This document shows, one piece after another, positions 36,580 to 46,914 of a stretch of DNA of 64,000 bases. The notes under the pieces are model-generated. The model did not search any database. It worked only from the letters and a program-made list of their open reading frames with translations, and was not told the DNA's origin. The first letter of the stretch is position 1; each line of letters begins with the position of its first letter. A program made the position numbers and the translations under genes. Origin of the DNA: Nectonema munidae (Eukaryota; Nematomorpha; Nectonematoida; Nectonematidae). The stretch spans positions 434,001-498,000 of the forward strand of contig JAUIRK010001056.1 of NCBI GenBank assembly GCA_030549495.1, written 5' to 3'.

Positions 36580-36889
36580 AGGGGTCGGCAAATTGGTCGA
36601 TATCGACTCCTGGGGGACCATAACAGATCTTTAGGGGTCGATAAGATAGAAAAACTTACCAAATTGTTCTATGCTTTTTTTACTTTATAGTGCTAATGAA
36701 TCTCCTTTTACTTTTAAAACATAGTTTAGCACATTGTATAGTGTAGGATATATGAAACATTTTTGGTTTCTATTTCTCTCTTAATTCTCAACATTGATTA
36801 ATGCTTTTATGAAACCTTTCTATGTGGAGTGGGGGTCGATGTGAAGACAAATGTTCTATGAAGGGGTCGTCGGGTAAAAAAAAGTTTGC
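36580..36889. mobile_element. hAT-type MITE with eroded right end
   Basis: Left end AGGGGTCGGCAAATTGGTCG, interior with AGGGGTCGATAAG and GGGGGTCGATGTGAAG, right end GGGTAAAAAAAAGTTTGC lacking the last bases expected of the inverted terminus. Flanking octamers TTAAAGCG (36572-36579) and TTAAACGA (36890-36897) match at 6 of 8. Confidence 0.65.
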
Positions 36890-37527
36890 TTAAACGAATG
36901 AAAAAATAAATAACATTTTAAGATGCTTACTCTATGCCAGCAAGGATCATCTCTTCTTCAATGTCTTTCCCAATCTCTTCGAAAGTGACTATTATGAAGA
37001 GAGCATTCAAAATTCCTACTTTCAATGCCGAGTGAAACAATTTCTTGACTACGTAACATCACTGCTAACTTATCTATATAAGTTCTATTTTATTTTTCCA
37101 TTTCTAACTAAATATATTGGTGGCCTGGCAAGAGCAAGGGAGACAACAAAGAAATCGAGCTATAGCATATAAAGTATACAGCACATGCGTGGTTTTGCTA
37201 GAATACTAAATAAATGTATACCATTTTCAAATTCAATTCGTCCTTTTCCATTGGCCCTTTCTCTTTTTTAATATAATAACTTAAAAAGCAAATAGCTTTA
37301 AGTTAGTGAAACTTTTAAAATTAACAAGGTTTGTTAATATTTGTAGTTTTATTGACTTATTTTGTAAAAAGTTTTCACTTTTTCGTTATCATTCTTAAAC
37401 ATCACATACTTTACATTTAATTTTATAAATATTTTAGAATCTCTGCTATAGAAATTCAGTCTCTAGTCGGTATAAACTATTTTACATTAAAATTTTTTTA
37501 TTAAAAAAAATATTTTTCTTTCCCAAG
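36890..37527 (+). other. Intron 8 of the unknown gene (right part)
   Basis: Nothing recognised. Confidence 0.45.
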
Positions 37528-37604
37528 AGTTCGAAAAGAGGAAAATGAGGGAATAGTATACAACAAAGTCAAAAAAACTTCAGTTGAGTTAGAAAATTTC
37601 AAAG
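37528..37604 (+). CDS. Unknown gene, visible exon 9
   Basis: Acceptor CTTTCCCAAG, donor AAAG|GTATTT in phase 1. It encodes VRKEENEGIVYNKVKKTSVE then LENFK. Phases match both neighbours. Confidence 0.75.
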
Positions 37605-37770
37605 GTATTTTTTCTTCGCAATAAAATTTTATTCATTCAACCTAAACTTGAAACACTCTAACGACGTCATCGTTTTTAAAGACAATACATATTTACTTAA
37701 AAAACGTATCAAATTTAGTTTGAATGCTGAGAACATAGAAATGAATGAATCAGTTTTTTATTATTTGCAG

Positions 37771-37852
37771 ACTATGAAAGTAGCGTGATGAACAACTGCG
37801 TACTAACCATTGGGAAAGAAAGAATAAGTGTTGAGATTTTCAACAAAAAAGG
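37771..37852 (+). CDS. Unknown gene, visible exon 10
   Basis: Acceptor TTATTTGCAG, donor AAAGG|GTATAC in phase 2. It encodes YESSVMNNCVLTIGKERISV then EIFNKKG. Confidence 0.75.
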
Positions 37853-38720
37853 GTATACAAAATTTACTTATTTAATAAACGCTAACATATGTTGTTGATG
37901 TTGGCCCAGAGATTACGCTATCTCATCATTATTGTAATCCGTCCGTCAAATAAAAGCATTTTTCATTTTAGACTGAGTGGGTGTTTCGTTTTCAAAGAAG
38001 TGATCACGGGGAGATTAAACAAATTTAAGTAAAATAATTCAGCTTCTGATGTTATTTTGATATTTCATTCAACACATTTCAGTAAATTAATTATATATGA
38101 TGCTTTTAACACAAACGGCTACTTTGTCATTTTGTAAAAATAGTCGTATATTTTTTTCAAAAAAAAATTAACGAAAAGTAAAGAAAGTTTTTATAAGTAA
38201 ACGATAACGAAAATGACTCTTTTTAACTATAGCGAAACATTTATAGTAGTAACTATCTGAAGTCTACCAAATATGGAAATTCAACAGACAATATTTTTCG
38301 CATTGTTACTGTGTAATGCATATGCTTTATGACTAATAAAAATATTTTGGATAAAACTCGTAAACCTATGAAGATAATATGTCTATATTCTTCTTCCTTT
38401 CAAAACCTTTTTCAAATTTCAAATCCCAAAAAGGGGGTTACTTGTATTATAGGCTTCCTTGTATACGTTGGAGTACGGTATTGAGAGTATAAAGCTATTA
38501 GACACACTTTTTTCCCCAAAAATCAATTCTAAAATCCTGATGTGTCTTATATACTCGAAAATAGTATAAAGTTTAAAAATGTTCAAATCAATCGATTTCT
38601 TCTCACGCCAGTCTATTTTCAATGATATGACTGAAGTATCTACTATTCGTTGAACTATGATTTAGTCTTTATCAGAAGAAATAATTTATCGGCATTAGAG
38701 AATATTTCGCCTCCATGCGT
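37853..38720 (+). other. Intron 10 of the unknown gene
   Basis: AT-rich without supported coding sequence. The hairpin at 38721-38786 follows. Confidence 0.45.
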
Positions 38721-38786
38721 CTTTTTCAACTTAAGTGAAGCAGAATGCCCTTCTCTCCACTTTTTGCTTGTCTCAAGTTGAAAAAG
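38721..38786 (+). ncRNA. Candidate small-RNA hairpin (miRNA-like fold)
   Basis: The left arm 38721-38745 (CTTTTTCAACTTAAG..) pairs with the right arm 38762-38786 (..CTCAAGTTGAAAAAG) over about 25 positions with roughly 4 mismatches and a 16-base loop. It lies in the last intron of the unknown gene, in its sense. Length and near-perfect stem fit a pre-miRNA, but a tiny MITE could look the same. Confidence 0.35.
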
Positions 38787-38880
38787 GTAGACTTCTCTTA
38801 CTATCCTCGTCTATTATTAACACATCATATTCTGTTAAATTTTTTTGAGACATTTAAAAGCATTTGTGCTTTAATTTTAG

Positions 38881-39061
38881 GTGCAGTTTCTTCAGAAACA
38901 AAGAAGACTTAGTTAAAAATTATTTAACTCCCCAAACACAACTGTACTCATACTATGAATTATTCATCACTTCACGAATCTTCTGTGATGTGGCAGGGAA
39001 AAGAAAAATAGAAGTAAGCATTTTTGAATGGAATTGCAAAATGAAGACTATCTCTTTTTGA
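38881..39061 (+). CDS. Unknown gene, visible exon 11 (probable last exon)
   Basis: Acceptor TTTAATTTTAG. It encodes CSFFRNKEDLVKNYLTPQTQ, then LYSYYELFITSRIFCDVAGK and RKIE, and continues VSIFEWNCKMKTISF to TGA at 39059-39061. A donor-like GTAAGC after RKIE (39014) could instead splice to an acceptor at 39093, adding only QTCK before a stop at 39106-39108. I prefer the read-through because AATAAA lies 42 bases after its stop. Confidence 0.75.
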
Positions 39062-39103
39062 GACACTTTAATCCCAATATCATTCATATTTAGCAGACTT
39101 GCA

Positions 39104-39109
39104 AATAAA
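39104..39109 (+). promoter_or_regulatory. Likely polyadenylation signal AATAAA
   Basis: Canonical hexamer 42 bases downstream of the preferred stop of the unknown gene. In such AT-rich DNA the hexamer is common, so position is the main support. Confidence 0.4.
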
Positions 39110-40034
39110 CGTCATCATGGACTCACCGCTGAAAAGAGTAAAATTGGAGAGTTCAACGTAGCAAAACACAAAAAGGCTCCAGTATATAAGAAAACCTATT
39201 ATATAAGAATGCATCAAATGTATATATTCGTTTGGAGCTTTTGATCGTATATTATGTATACTTTAGTCTTTAGAAAATAACAAACTGGTATGATTGGTCT
39301 CACATTCATTCATGCCTCGCTTGAATATAGATTAATCAGTTATATAGCACTAATTTAATTTTTTAAAGATCTTGTATGAAAAATCACAGGTTTCGTAATA
39401 ATTATTCATATTTTATTCACAATATAGTTTGTCTTTTATACTTCTAAATTGTAAATTTAGTAATTGTGCAACTTTTGACATTTTTTTGTTTTTGCGCGAC
39501 CAATATAATCTTTAGTTTTTTTTTATATTTTCAATAAATCTAATATTTACTTCGATTTTTTATCTATATCCAAAAATTCTTCTTCAAATAATAATAATAT
39601 GTTTACAAGATAAATTCTAGGAAAATTTCTTTTACTGAAATGATATTTGGAATATGGAGAGGCGTTTATTTCATCCCATTTTAAAATAAAGCTTAAACTT
39701 CACAAAATTAAAAGGAATTGAATATAGCTATTGAGTTTATAGAATGATTTCAAAACTTTGGCTATCCAAATGGTTATGTATTTTAGAGTCATTTTTTATT
39801 CAAAATATAACCTAGACGACTTTATAGCATTTTTAATGAATTTTCGGAATATTCTATATACAAAAACAGTATGATTGAAGTATGATTACCTGAAGAACTA
39901 CTCTTCTTTGAAAATCAAAATATGGAAAAAAAGAGAAAAATAAGAATAAAATATGGTAAACAATCTTTAAAAAAAATTTTTTAAAATTGTTGGGCAGTGT
40001 AATTAACAATTTATTTTTGTATAGTAAAAAAAGG
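39110..40034. other. Intergenic gap between the two tail-to-tail genes (left part)
   Basis: No coding sequence or element ends recognised. Confidence 0.45.
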
Positions 40035-40195
40035 CAAACTAATGAGGACAAACTTAAAATGAAAAAGGACGAACTTAAAATGAAAAAAGACGAACTTAAA
40101 ATGAAAAAAGACGAAGTTAAAATAAAAAAGGACGAACTTAAACTGAAAAAGGACGAACTTAAACTGAAAAAGGAAGAACTTAAACTGAAAATGCT
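40035..40195. repeat. 21-bp tandem array, about 7 copies
   Basis: Units of the form GGACGAACTTAAAATGAAAAA, the later ones with CTGAAAAA. The plus-strand frame through the array is open (39987-40211) and gives a repeated KKDELKM heptad, which follows directly from a 21-bp period. Fragments of the same unit occur near 6330 and 21020. Confidence 0.85.
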
Positions 40196-40959
40196 ATATA
40201 AAAAAATTTAGAGAGAGTGGATGGAAAACGACACCTTCTTTCTGAATCTGTCAGTTCCCACATAACACGGAGTAGTAGGAATACTATCCATATGATTCCA
40301 AATTAGGTAATTTGGTAAAGAAATTTGTGCGTTTCAAAAATGTCATGTCCTTTCATATGAAAACCAGTTTGACATAACTGATTTATTGTGAGCTTGACAA
40401 AAATGCAAATTCTTTGCATAATTAATCATTTGAATGTGATAAAATTCATTAATTTAAAAGCAATCGTTAAAAACATCCATATAAGCTGAATCGTCTTTCA
40501 AAAAAGAAAATTGGAACAGACTCGAATTTTCATTCCATCTTTATATTCAAAAGTTTACTATTGCAAGTTCTTGCTGCAAATTTCCTCAGGCAGGAAACCA
40601 AACACTGAGAATGAATAAATGTATCAAACAAATCAAATGATTCTGAAGATGGTGAAATCGATATTCATAAAATATGTGAAGCTTAGGCCTAAAATTTAGC
40701 GAAAAAATTGTTCTATTCATCTTTTTACAATCCTATCTCCCCTAATATAAAAAAACAGTAACAACTTAGCATGTTATGAAGCCTTCTAGTGGCGAAGTTG
40801 TTTCAAACTAAATGATCTAGATTCTAGAGGTAAAAAGCGGGGAATGGGCGCTTTAACCTACAGCTTCGGGTAGAAGAAATGTGGGGAAAGTTTCTATTAT
40901 CAAAAAAAGTCACCCCTATGAGAAATAAAAAGTATAGGAGGGCTTTAAAACCCTGGATG
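40196..40959. other. Intergenic gap
   Basis: Nothing supported; the last 100 bases may be the decayed upstream part of the LINE. Confidence 0.4.
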
Positions 40960-41810
40960 ACTACGGATTAGAGATGAACTCAGGAAAAGAATGAAGAATT
41001 GTTCTAGTTTAATCTATGAAAATCTGTTTAGGCAGTACAAAACTTTGAGGAATCAAGTTAAAAATAAAATTAGACACTTGAAACGTGAGCACTATTGTAA
41101 AGATTTTAGTTCTTTAAATCAAAATCCAAAACTTTTATGGCGAAAACTCAACACAATCTTCAGCGCCAAAAGTAAAGAAAAAATAACTTTGATTGATGAA
41201 AGTGCTCTAGTTGGAAATGAGTGACAAGTTGCAAATGCTTTCAACAAGTACTTTACTTCCCTTTATACATCAAGGAGTAATTCAATTAATGAGAAATACA
41301 ATTGGGAAGATGATCATTTGCTCAATTTCAAAAGTACTTGAAAACATTCTACACGCTCAGATTACTAACTATTTAGATTCTACAAATTTTCTAAACAGCT
41401 TTCAATTTGGTTTCAGGAAAGGATGTTCTACTGAATTGTTGCATTCTCTTTATGTTAATAAAGTCATCAATAATCTTGAGAGCAAGAAAGATTTTCTATT
41501 TATCTTTCTTGATTTGAGTCGTGCATTTGACTCCGTCTCCCATCAAAGTATACTACAATAACTCAAAATATGTGGATTTGACACCAAAACTTTGAGATTC
41601 TTTTCAACTATTTTCACAATAGATCGAAATTAGTTTCCAAAAATAATTTTAGATCAACTCAGTCATTTGCCACTTCAGGTGTAGCGAAAGGATCAATCTT
41701 TGGTCCGTTAGTCTTTTCAATATTTATAAATAGAATATTTAACGCAAACACAAATATTGATGTATTTTTATTTGCTGACGACATCACAAATGTCTAATTT
41801 CAAAAAATTT
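40960..41810 (+). mobile_element. Broken LINE with reverse transcriptase motifs (Jockey/CR1-like)
   Basis: Pieces in order: a region before the RT (RKRMKNCSSLIYENLFRQ, then LKREHYCKDF), VANAFNKYFTSLY at about 41220-41260, then RT motifs VLENILHAQITNYLDS, FQFGFRKGCSTEL, motif A FIFLDLSRAFDSVSHQSIL with its Asp, and motif C region SIFINRIF..DVFLFADDITN around 41720-41800. The piece between the N-terminal part and the RT is shortened (no PxxLK-type motifs seen), and there are several stops and frame changes. Ends are not defined. Confidence 0.8.
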
Positions 41811-42133
41811 AGATTTCAGAAATTTTTAAGGACATTTAGCTAAAAGTCACACCGTCTTTTTGTAAAAAGATTCTTCTGCTTTTACTTGAGTAAGTATACC
41901 GCTATCAATTGATAAAAAGAAATATAATTTGTTTATTCCATTTGCAGTTTAAACTGGATCCATGATCATTTTTAAATGAATAATTCGTAAAAGGATTTCT
42001 TTTAATTTAAAAAAAGTAAAACACAATATCATAACATTTTGCAGGTGTAACAATAAAGGAGACAAGAATGGCAAAGTGATGATCGCAATAAAGTCTATCC
42101 TCATTGGTGAAAGAGATTGAGTCACACGCATTC
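41811..42133. other. Probable 3' UTR of NOP14 and end of LINE
   Basis: Immediately downstream of the NOP14 stop on the minus strand. An ATTAAA variant poly(A) signal reads on the minus strand at 42006-42001. Confidence 0.35.
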
Positions 42134-42227
42134 CTACTTTTTTGTTCGCAAAAACTTGCGATATTCTCCCTCCTGATTGGATAAAATTCCAAACAATTTT
42201 TTAACCTTTTGCCTTCTTTCCTTATCC
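42134..42227 (-). CDS. NOP14: NOP14 visible exon 12 (last)
   Basis: Acceptor ACTTTTTTAG. It encodes DKERRQKVKKLFGILSNQEG then EYRKFLRTKK and a TAG stop at 42136-42134. This is the conserved NOP14 C-terminus (RKVKQLF..L..QEGEW in vertebrates). The 57-base intron before it stays open in one frame, but skipping it restores the family alignment exactly. Confidence 0.9.
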
Positions 42228-42284
42228 CTAAAAAAGTAAATTAGAGGAATAGATATACAAGCGCAAAGGGGAATGAAAAAGTAC

Positions 42285-42420
42285 TTCATGCTCTGAACAC
42301 GGTTCTTCTCTTTCGCAAGAAAGTCGGCATCTCGACGTAACTCGCGTTTGGCAGTTTTGGTCGCTCTCTTAATTTTGTGCAAGACCTTTTGTCTTTCTTT
42401 GGCAGTCCTATCCTGAGTCA
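42285..42420 (-). CDS. NOP14: NOP14 visible exon 11
   Basis: Acceptor TGTATTTCACAG, donor ATGAA|GTACTT in phase 2. It encodes TQDRTAKERQKVLHKIKRAT then KTAKRELRRDADFLAKEKNR, matching the basic HKHKREFKGAVREIRKDNQF region of NOP14. Confidence 0.9.
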
Positions 42421-43651
42421 CTGTGAAATACAAAATTCAGTAGTGAAAATAAACATACAGTACAGATTCCATCGCCACTAAAAAAGACATTCCTATTTTT
42501 TAATTAAATATTAATTTGTTTTACAAAATTCTCACGTGAACCCACTAAATAATTAATTGCGGATCTGACGGTCGCATTTATTTTTTTATGAAAAGCAATC
42601 AAACCTGTCAAGCAATGCCAAATAAATACATTAAAATATATTTTAATTATACGATCTTTTGTTTAATGGATCAAAGTGTAATTTTTTATATTCTTGGCTT
42701 CAGCAACTCAAAAGAAGGTGATGAAACAAAATAAAAAGTTTCCATGTTATCAAAATATATTTTTTAAGATATAGATTTGGTTCAAGAAATTTGGACAAGT
42801 AGCGCCACATTTTTATAGCACAATAAAATTTTTTTTTCTCAGAAAGGTCCCTTCTGTATCACTCTCTATGCCAATATTCTATCTGTGTTATAATAAAGAA
42901 AAAATGAAGAAAATTTTTATTCTCTAAACATTTGTAGATTTTGTAATAGATATAGATTTGGTATTGATGGTGACCCATCAAGTTAGAGCATGAAGTAAAC
43001 AGAGAACAAGTAAACAATTTATTGGACAGAACGTTTTAAAACAAATGAATTTTCGCGTACAATGGGCTTTTTCAAACATAACACGGAGAAAAAAGGAGGT
43101 TAGTGTCGTGGGTTGTAAACGGTGTAATAAGGTCAATAATAACAATAATAATTTATAACATTATCTAAAAAGTCAAAGAAAATAAACCCATTCCATATTA
43201 CATTGTTGACAATCTACGACACTAACCTCTTTTGTTTCTTCGCGTTATGTTTGAAAAAGCCGATTGTCGGCGAAAATTCATTTGTTTTTAAAACTTAATG
43301 TCCAATAAATTGTTTACTCTTTCTCTGTTTATTTTTTAGGATAGATTAAAGGCTCCAAAACAAAATGGCTAAAAACATTAATTTCGACTCTATAAACGCT
43401 AAGATATAAATATCACACAAAATTTATGCATTCAAATATAATAACACTAAAAGAGATTAGAAATTTAAATATAATAAAAAATTTTTATAAAAACAAAATA
43501 AAGTTTTCTTTTGTCTTTATATTTCTGTAGTTGGAAGATAGTGACTACAAATATGAGAAGTTTTACTACGTGTCCAACCTCTAGAAATTTTGGAAAAGTT
43601 TTATATCCAATAATTAAAATTTTCTAAATGTTAATTTGGATTAAATTTTAC
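42421..43651 (-). other. NOP14 intron 10
   Basis: 1231 bases. Contains the palindromic element 42995-43331; the remainder is AT-rich. Confidence 0.7.
42995..43331. mobile_element. Palindromic MITE with roughly 130-bp inverted arms
   Basis: The left arm 42995-43125 and right arm 43200-43331 are inverse copies: TAAACAGAGAA..AGTAAACAATTTATTGGAC.., GCTTTTTCAAACATAAC, GAGGTTAGTGTCGT. Identity is roughly 85% by eye. The spacer is only about 75 bases. No coding sequence and no obvious target duplication. Confidence 0.75.
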
Positions 43652-43856
43652 GTGATCCTCTATGCTTGACAACATCCAAATTTGAAGCATCTTCGAACTT
43701 AGGCTCGAACAGAGGAATTGAAACAATCTGTCTTCTCTTCACATTAAACGGCACAAGGGTAGACGACTGCTCTTTGGTTTCTTCATCGAATTGCGTGTGA
43801 GATGAGTTCGTGTTGTTAAGATCAGAAATAGAATTTATAATTTTTTCTAAGAGAAT
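43652..43856 (-). CDS. NOP14: NOP14 visible exon 10
   Basis: Acceptor AAATATTTAG, donor TCAC|GTAAAA in phase 1. It encodes ILLEKIINSISDLNNTN, later STLVPFNVKRRQIVSIPLFE and PKFEDASNLDVVKHRGS. It aligns with the NOP14 stretch with KPVPLKLFTPRLVKVLEF. Confidence 0.88.
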
Positions 43857-45891
43857 CTAAATATTTTATAGGGAAAGGATGCTAGTATTTCAAATGTTGG
43901 TATATAAGCTTGAGCGCATTCAGAAAATAAAAATAAAACAAGAAAAATACAATTATGTTGGAGTGAAAATGTAATTGGCTAGAAAATAGTGAGCCATTTT
44001 AGCCATGCATGTGCTTGAATAACATAACATTGTCTGAACAAAAAACATTTAACTCTCGAAACAAAAAGATTAAAGATAAAAGTTTAAATTATCAAATTTT
44101 CGCTCTTTCACTTGAATTCTTAAGTTAGTAAGATGTCACGAAGATAAAATCAAAATGTCCATTCCGGAAAATATAAGTAAAGCGATGAAGGATCATTTGT
44201 TTGAAATAAAAAGAGTAACGTTTACAACAAATTAATTTAAATAAAACGAATTTTCGACTCCACGAGTCTTTAACAAGTTGAGGTATTAAAGGTAGATGTC
44301 AATGCTTTGAAGCTTTACTCTTTTCCTTTTATTTCGGGAAGGTGAAGAAAAGATATCAGGAATAAATGATACACATGTCCAATGTACCTAAGCATAACAG
44401 GAGCGGGAACTAGTTTGAAAAGATTGCGCGTCCTCCAGCTAAATTTTTGGGAAAAAAATAAAAATTTAAAATAAATGGGTAGAGTCAAACTTGTCTAAAC
44501 AAGTTACATTTGGGACCTTGGTGTTCTGGCTGGCTTATAAGGGTGTCTGGGTTAGAGAAACTGAGAAATTTAAGTTATATGAAATCTTTATAATGGTTAG
44601 TACAAATTAGTGTAAACAATGAAAGAAAAAAATATTTAAAATTTTCATTAATTTCGGTTTGTTTTCGGCTTTAAACGAACATTGATGATGCTAATTCTTG
44701 TAGATTCATAACATACTGGACAAAACTTCAAAGCAAAATTTTTTAGTATGTCTAAATAGGATTGGACTTCCTCGAAGGTACACGGTTAGGCGTTACTAAT
44801 CAATCACTCTTTGGTTATGGTTTGGTTAAAAAGGTGGCGGGATCAATTTTGGTCTAATTTCAGATGCTAATAAGTTCGGGCGTTGTTAAGAAGGTAGCGA
44901 TGATATACAGGTGGCTGGCATCACAAGTTTGACTGTATTATCAAATTTCATTTGAATTGTAAAACTTTACAATATTGGAGTTAATATTAGCATTATGGCA
45001 TCATAGATAAAATATTAACAATACATTGACGATGTACCGACCACAATTTTTTGATAGATTCCCAAGATGCTGATGCTTAGATAATGTAATCTACTCATTT
45101 TTTTAATTTGTTCATTTTAGAAAGCCTTGAATTGAACAATATTTGTTGAAAAAAACAATTTTAATATTTAAAAATTGGCATTGATAAATGTTAATGTAAA
45201 AGCGTGACTTTTTTCTGTTTCCTTCCAATATATTTCTTTTGGAAGGGTACAATTGTCCAGCACAACTAAAGAATCTAATGAGGGAGCGGGAGGAATACTT
45301 TTGAGCGAACAAATATTAAATATTTAAAATTTGGCTTTTTGTTCTTCCACCATTCAAATGGTCAATCATTATATTTTTGATTCATTTAAAACTTCTTTAT
45401 CTAAATTATCAGGGCATACAGAAAGTTCAAATTCAAAAGAGTTTTCCTCTTTTATATCATGCTACACCTGAAATAGAAATGCTTTTATTACTCTCCACAT
45501 CGCTAATATAACAACCCGCCTAAAATATCGGTAATCATAGGAAAATTTACAGATCACGATAGAAGTCTACATATAAGAAAACTGATATTTCCAACCTGAA
45601 CCATCTCCCCATTTCGTTGTGGAGTCGGATTAAGGCGTCAGGAGTCGAAGTGGGCGTCTAATAAAATTTAGGAGTCGGGGTTTTATCATTAAATAAAATT
45701 TTTTAAATCCAAAAAATAGTCTTATTTTTGTTAACATATGGAGTTGCGCTTTAGTTGAAGTTGGAAGTTGGCGTTAATTTAAGTTAATTTTTTTAGGAAC
45801 TTGGAGTCCTAAAGACAGAGACGGATATTTTCCCTCAGTAGTTTATCATTTCAATAGTTTAAAGATAAAAACAAAAATAGTGTACTTTTAC
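43857..45891 (-). other. NOP14 intron 9
   Basis: The spot at 45600-45830, with repeated GGAGTCGG-type words, may be an old MITE. An open frame at 45112-45312 is not needed by the gene (flanking exons join in phase without it). Confidence 0.5.
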
Positions 45892-46067
45892 ATCTTGTGA
45901 GTTAGAGTGTGACATTATGGAATTTAAAGGAGTCAAAAATTTGGTGAATACACTTTTCAAGTTCGTTTTGCTGTAAGTAAGTAAAAATTCTTCAAAGACT
46001 TTCAGTGCAAAGAGTACTGTGTTGTTGTCGCAGATTGAGGAGTCTGCGCTTTCAACAGTAGCTTTAT
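45892..46067 (-). CDS. NOP14: NOP14 visible exon 9
   Basis: Acceptor TTTAAGCAG, donor CAAGAT|GTAAAA in phase 0. It encodes KATVESADSSICDNNT, then VLFALKVFEEFLLTYSKTNL and KSVFTKFLTPLNSIMS. It aligns with the NOP14 core helix around AVGLALLKRCVLMYGSLPSF. An alternative acceptor three bases upstream keeps the phase. Confidence 0.88.
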
Positions 46068-46314
46068 CTGCTTAAAAAATAATCACCATAAAAATAAAAC
46101 CCCAAAAAGAGTCTATTTAAATAAAGTTATCAAAAGATACAATAGTTTAGGCTAGGCTATCTTTTGTTCTATTGGCTACTTCACCTTCCGTATTGTACGT
46201 TTACAGTTGCTTACGACCAATAGAAAAACTTGAAGGAAACGTTTAAAAAAGAGTGACTAAAACTCATGTTATATACCTTCACATACTTTCGACGATATAT
46301 TACCCCCACATTAA

Positions 46315-46400
46315 ATTTTGGCAGGGGCTAAGCCCACTTCCAGAAACTATCGTTTGCAGCAGGGAGGGCATCCGGTAGCAAAAATTTGCTCCGTATTCAC
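46315..46400 (+). mobile_element. Possible LINE 3'-end fragment
   Basis: Contains CAGGGAGGGCATCCGGTAGC followed by AAAATTTGCTCC, a phrase typical of the 3' untranslated ends of several animal LINEs. There is no coding part. Confidence 0.35.
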
Positions 46401-46914
46401 TTATTTTCATGACGGACCTCATGAAAGTTTTAGCTGGAGACGTCACTGCACACAACTGGCAATTTTTTGATTAAATAGGTTATATCTTTTAATTTAGTGT
46501 CTTCGGGTAATTATGAATAATTGGTATGTTTTATTTAAAACTGCAGCCGCAAATTTTGATTTAATTTTTTTCTCATTCTTCGTGTCTCAATGAAAAATGA
46601 GTTATAGAAAGTAGGGATGCACCGGACAGCTATAAATTCGGATATCGGATATCCGATTTTTTTTCAAATACCGCATTTGAATATACGGTCAGATATAAAA
46701 TTAAAAGTTATGAATTTTCCTTTTATAGCGGCGATTTTGATAATTAGGTAAAAATACAGTTAACTTGCACTGCATTGATAAATGTTTAAAAAATCTTAAA
46801 GAAAATCTATTTTAATTGTATCAAATATTAATTTCCCTATTTTCTTACAAATATTATATTTTCCATGATAAATAAGAGCTTTTTGGCATTTTCAAGGGTT
46901 CAATCTGTGGCGAT

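Larger units (their letters stand above)
17081..39061 (+). other. Unknown multi-exon gene, overall span (11 visible exons)
   Basis: Eleven plus-strand exons (17081-17542, 19711-20003, 22911-23086, 25158-25297, 25365-25442, 28998-29108, 30663-30874, 33517-33610, 37528-37604, 37771-37852, 38881-39061) chain with agreeing phases at every junction. They give about 634 residues; the 5' end is not defined. The product starts Lys-rich and basic, has a Cys/Gly-rich middle (FCGVDEMEVTGHEARGFVG, GYTNGRKCGKGEES), then an acidic stretch (FDNFIDEYDDESEKS) and a mixed C-terminal half. I see no membrane helix, no known catalytic motif and recognise no family. The stretch MNPQFNEIFG is faintly reminiscent of the end of C2 domains, but that is too weak to use. 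Introns carry SINEs, MITEs and LINE/hAT fragments. Confidence 0.7.

Noticed and set aside
40035-40195. CRISPR-like regular repeats
   Set aside because: There are no distinct spacers between units, and the genome is eukaryotic; it is a plain tandem array.
45112-45312. Possible extra NOP14 exon (frame PAPSLDSLVVLDNCTLPKE)
   Set aside because: NOP14 exons 9 and 10 join in phase and align with the family without a gap at this point; no convincing acceptor and donor pair.
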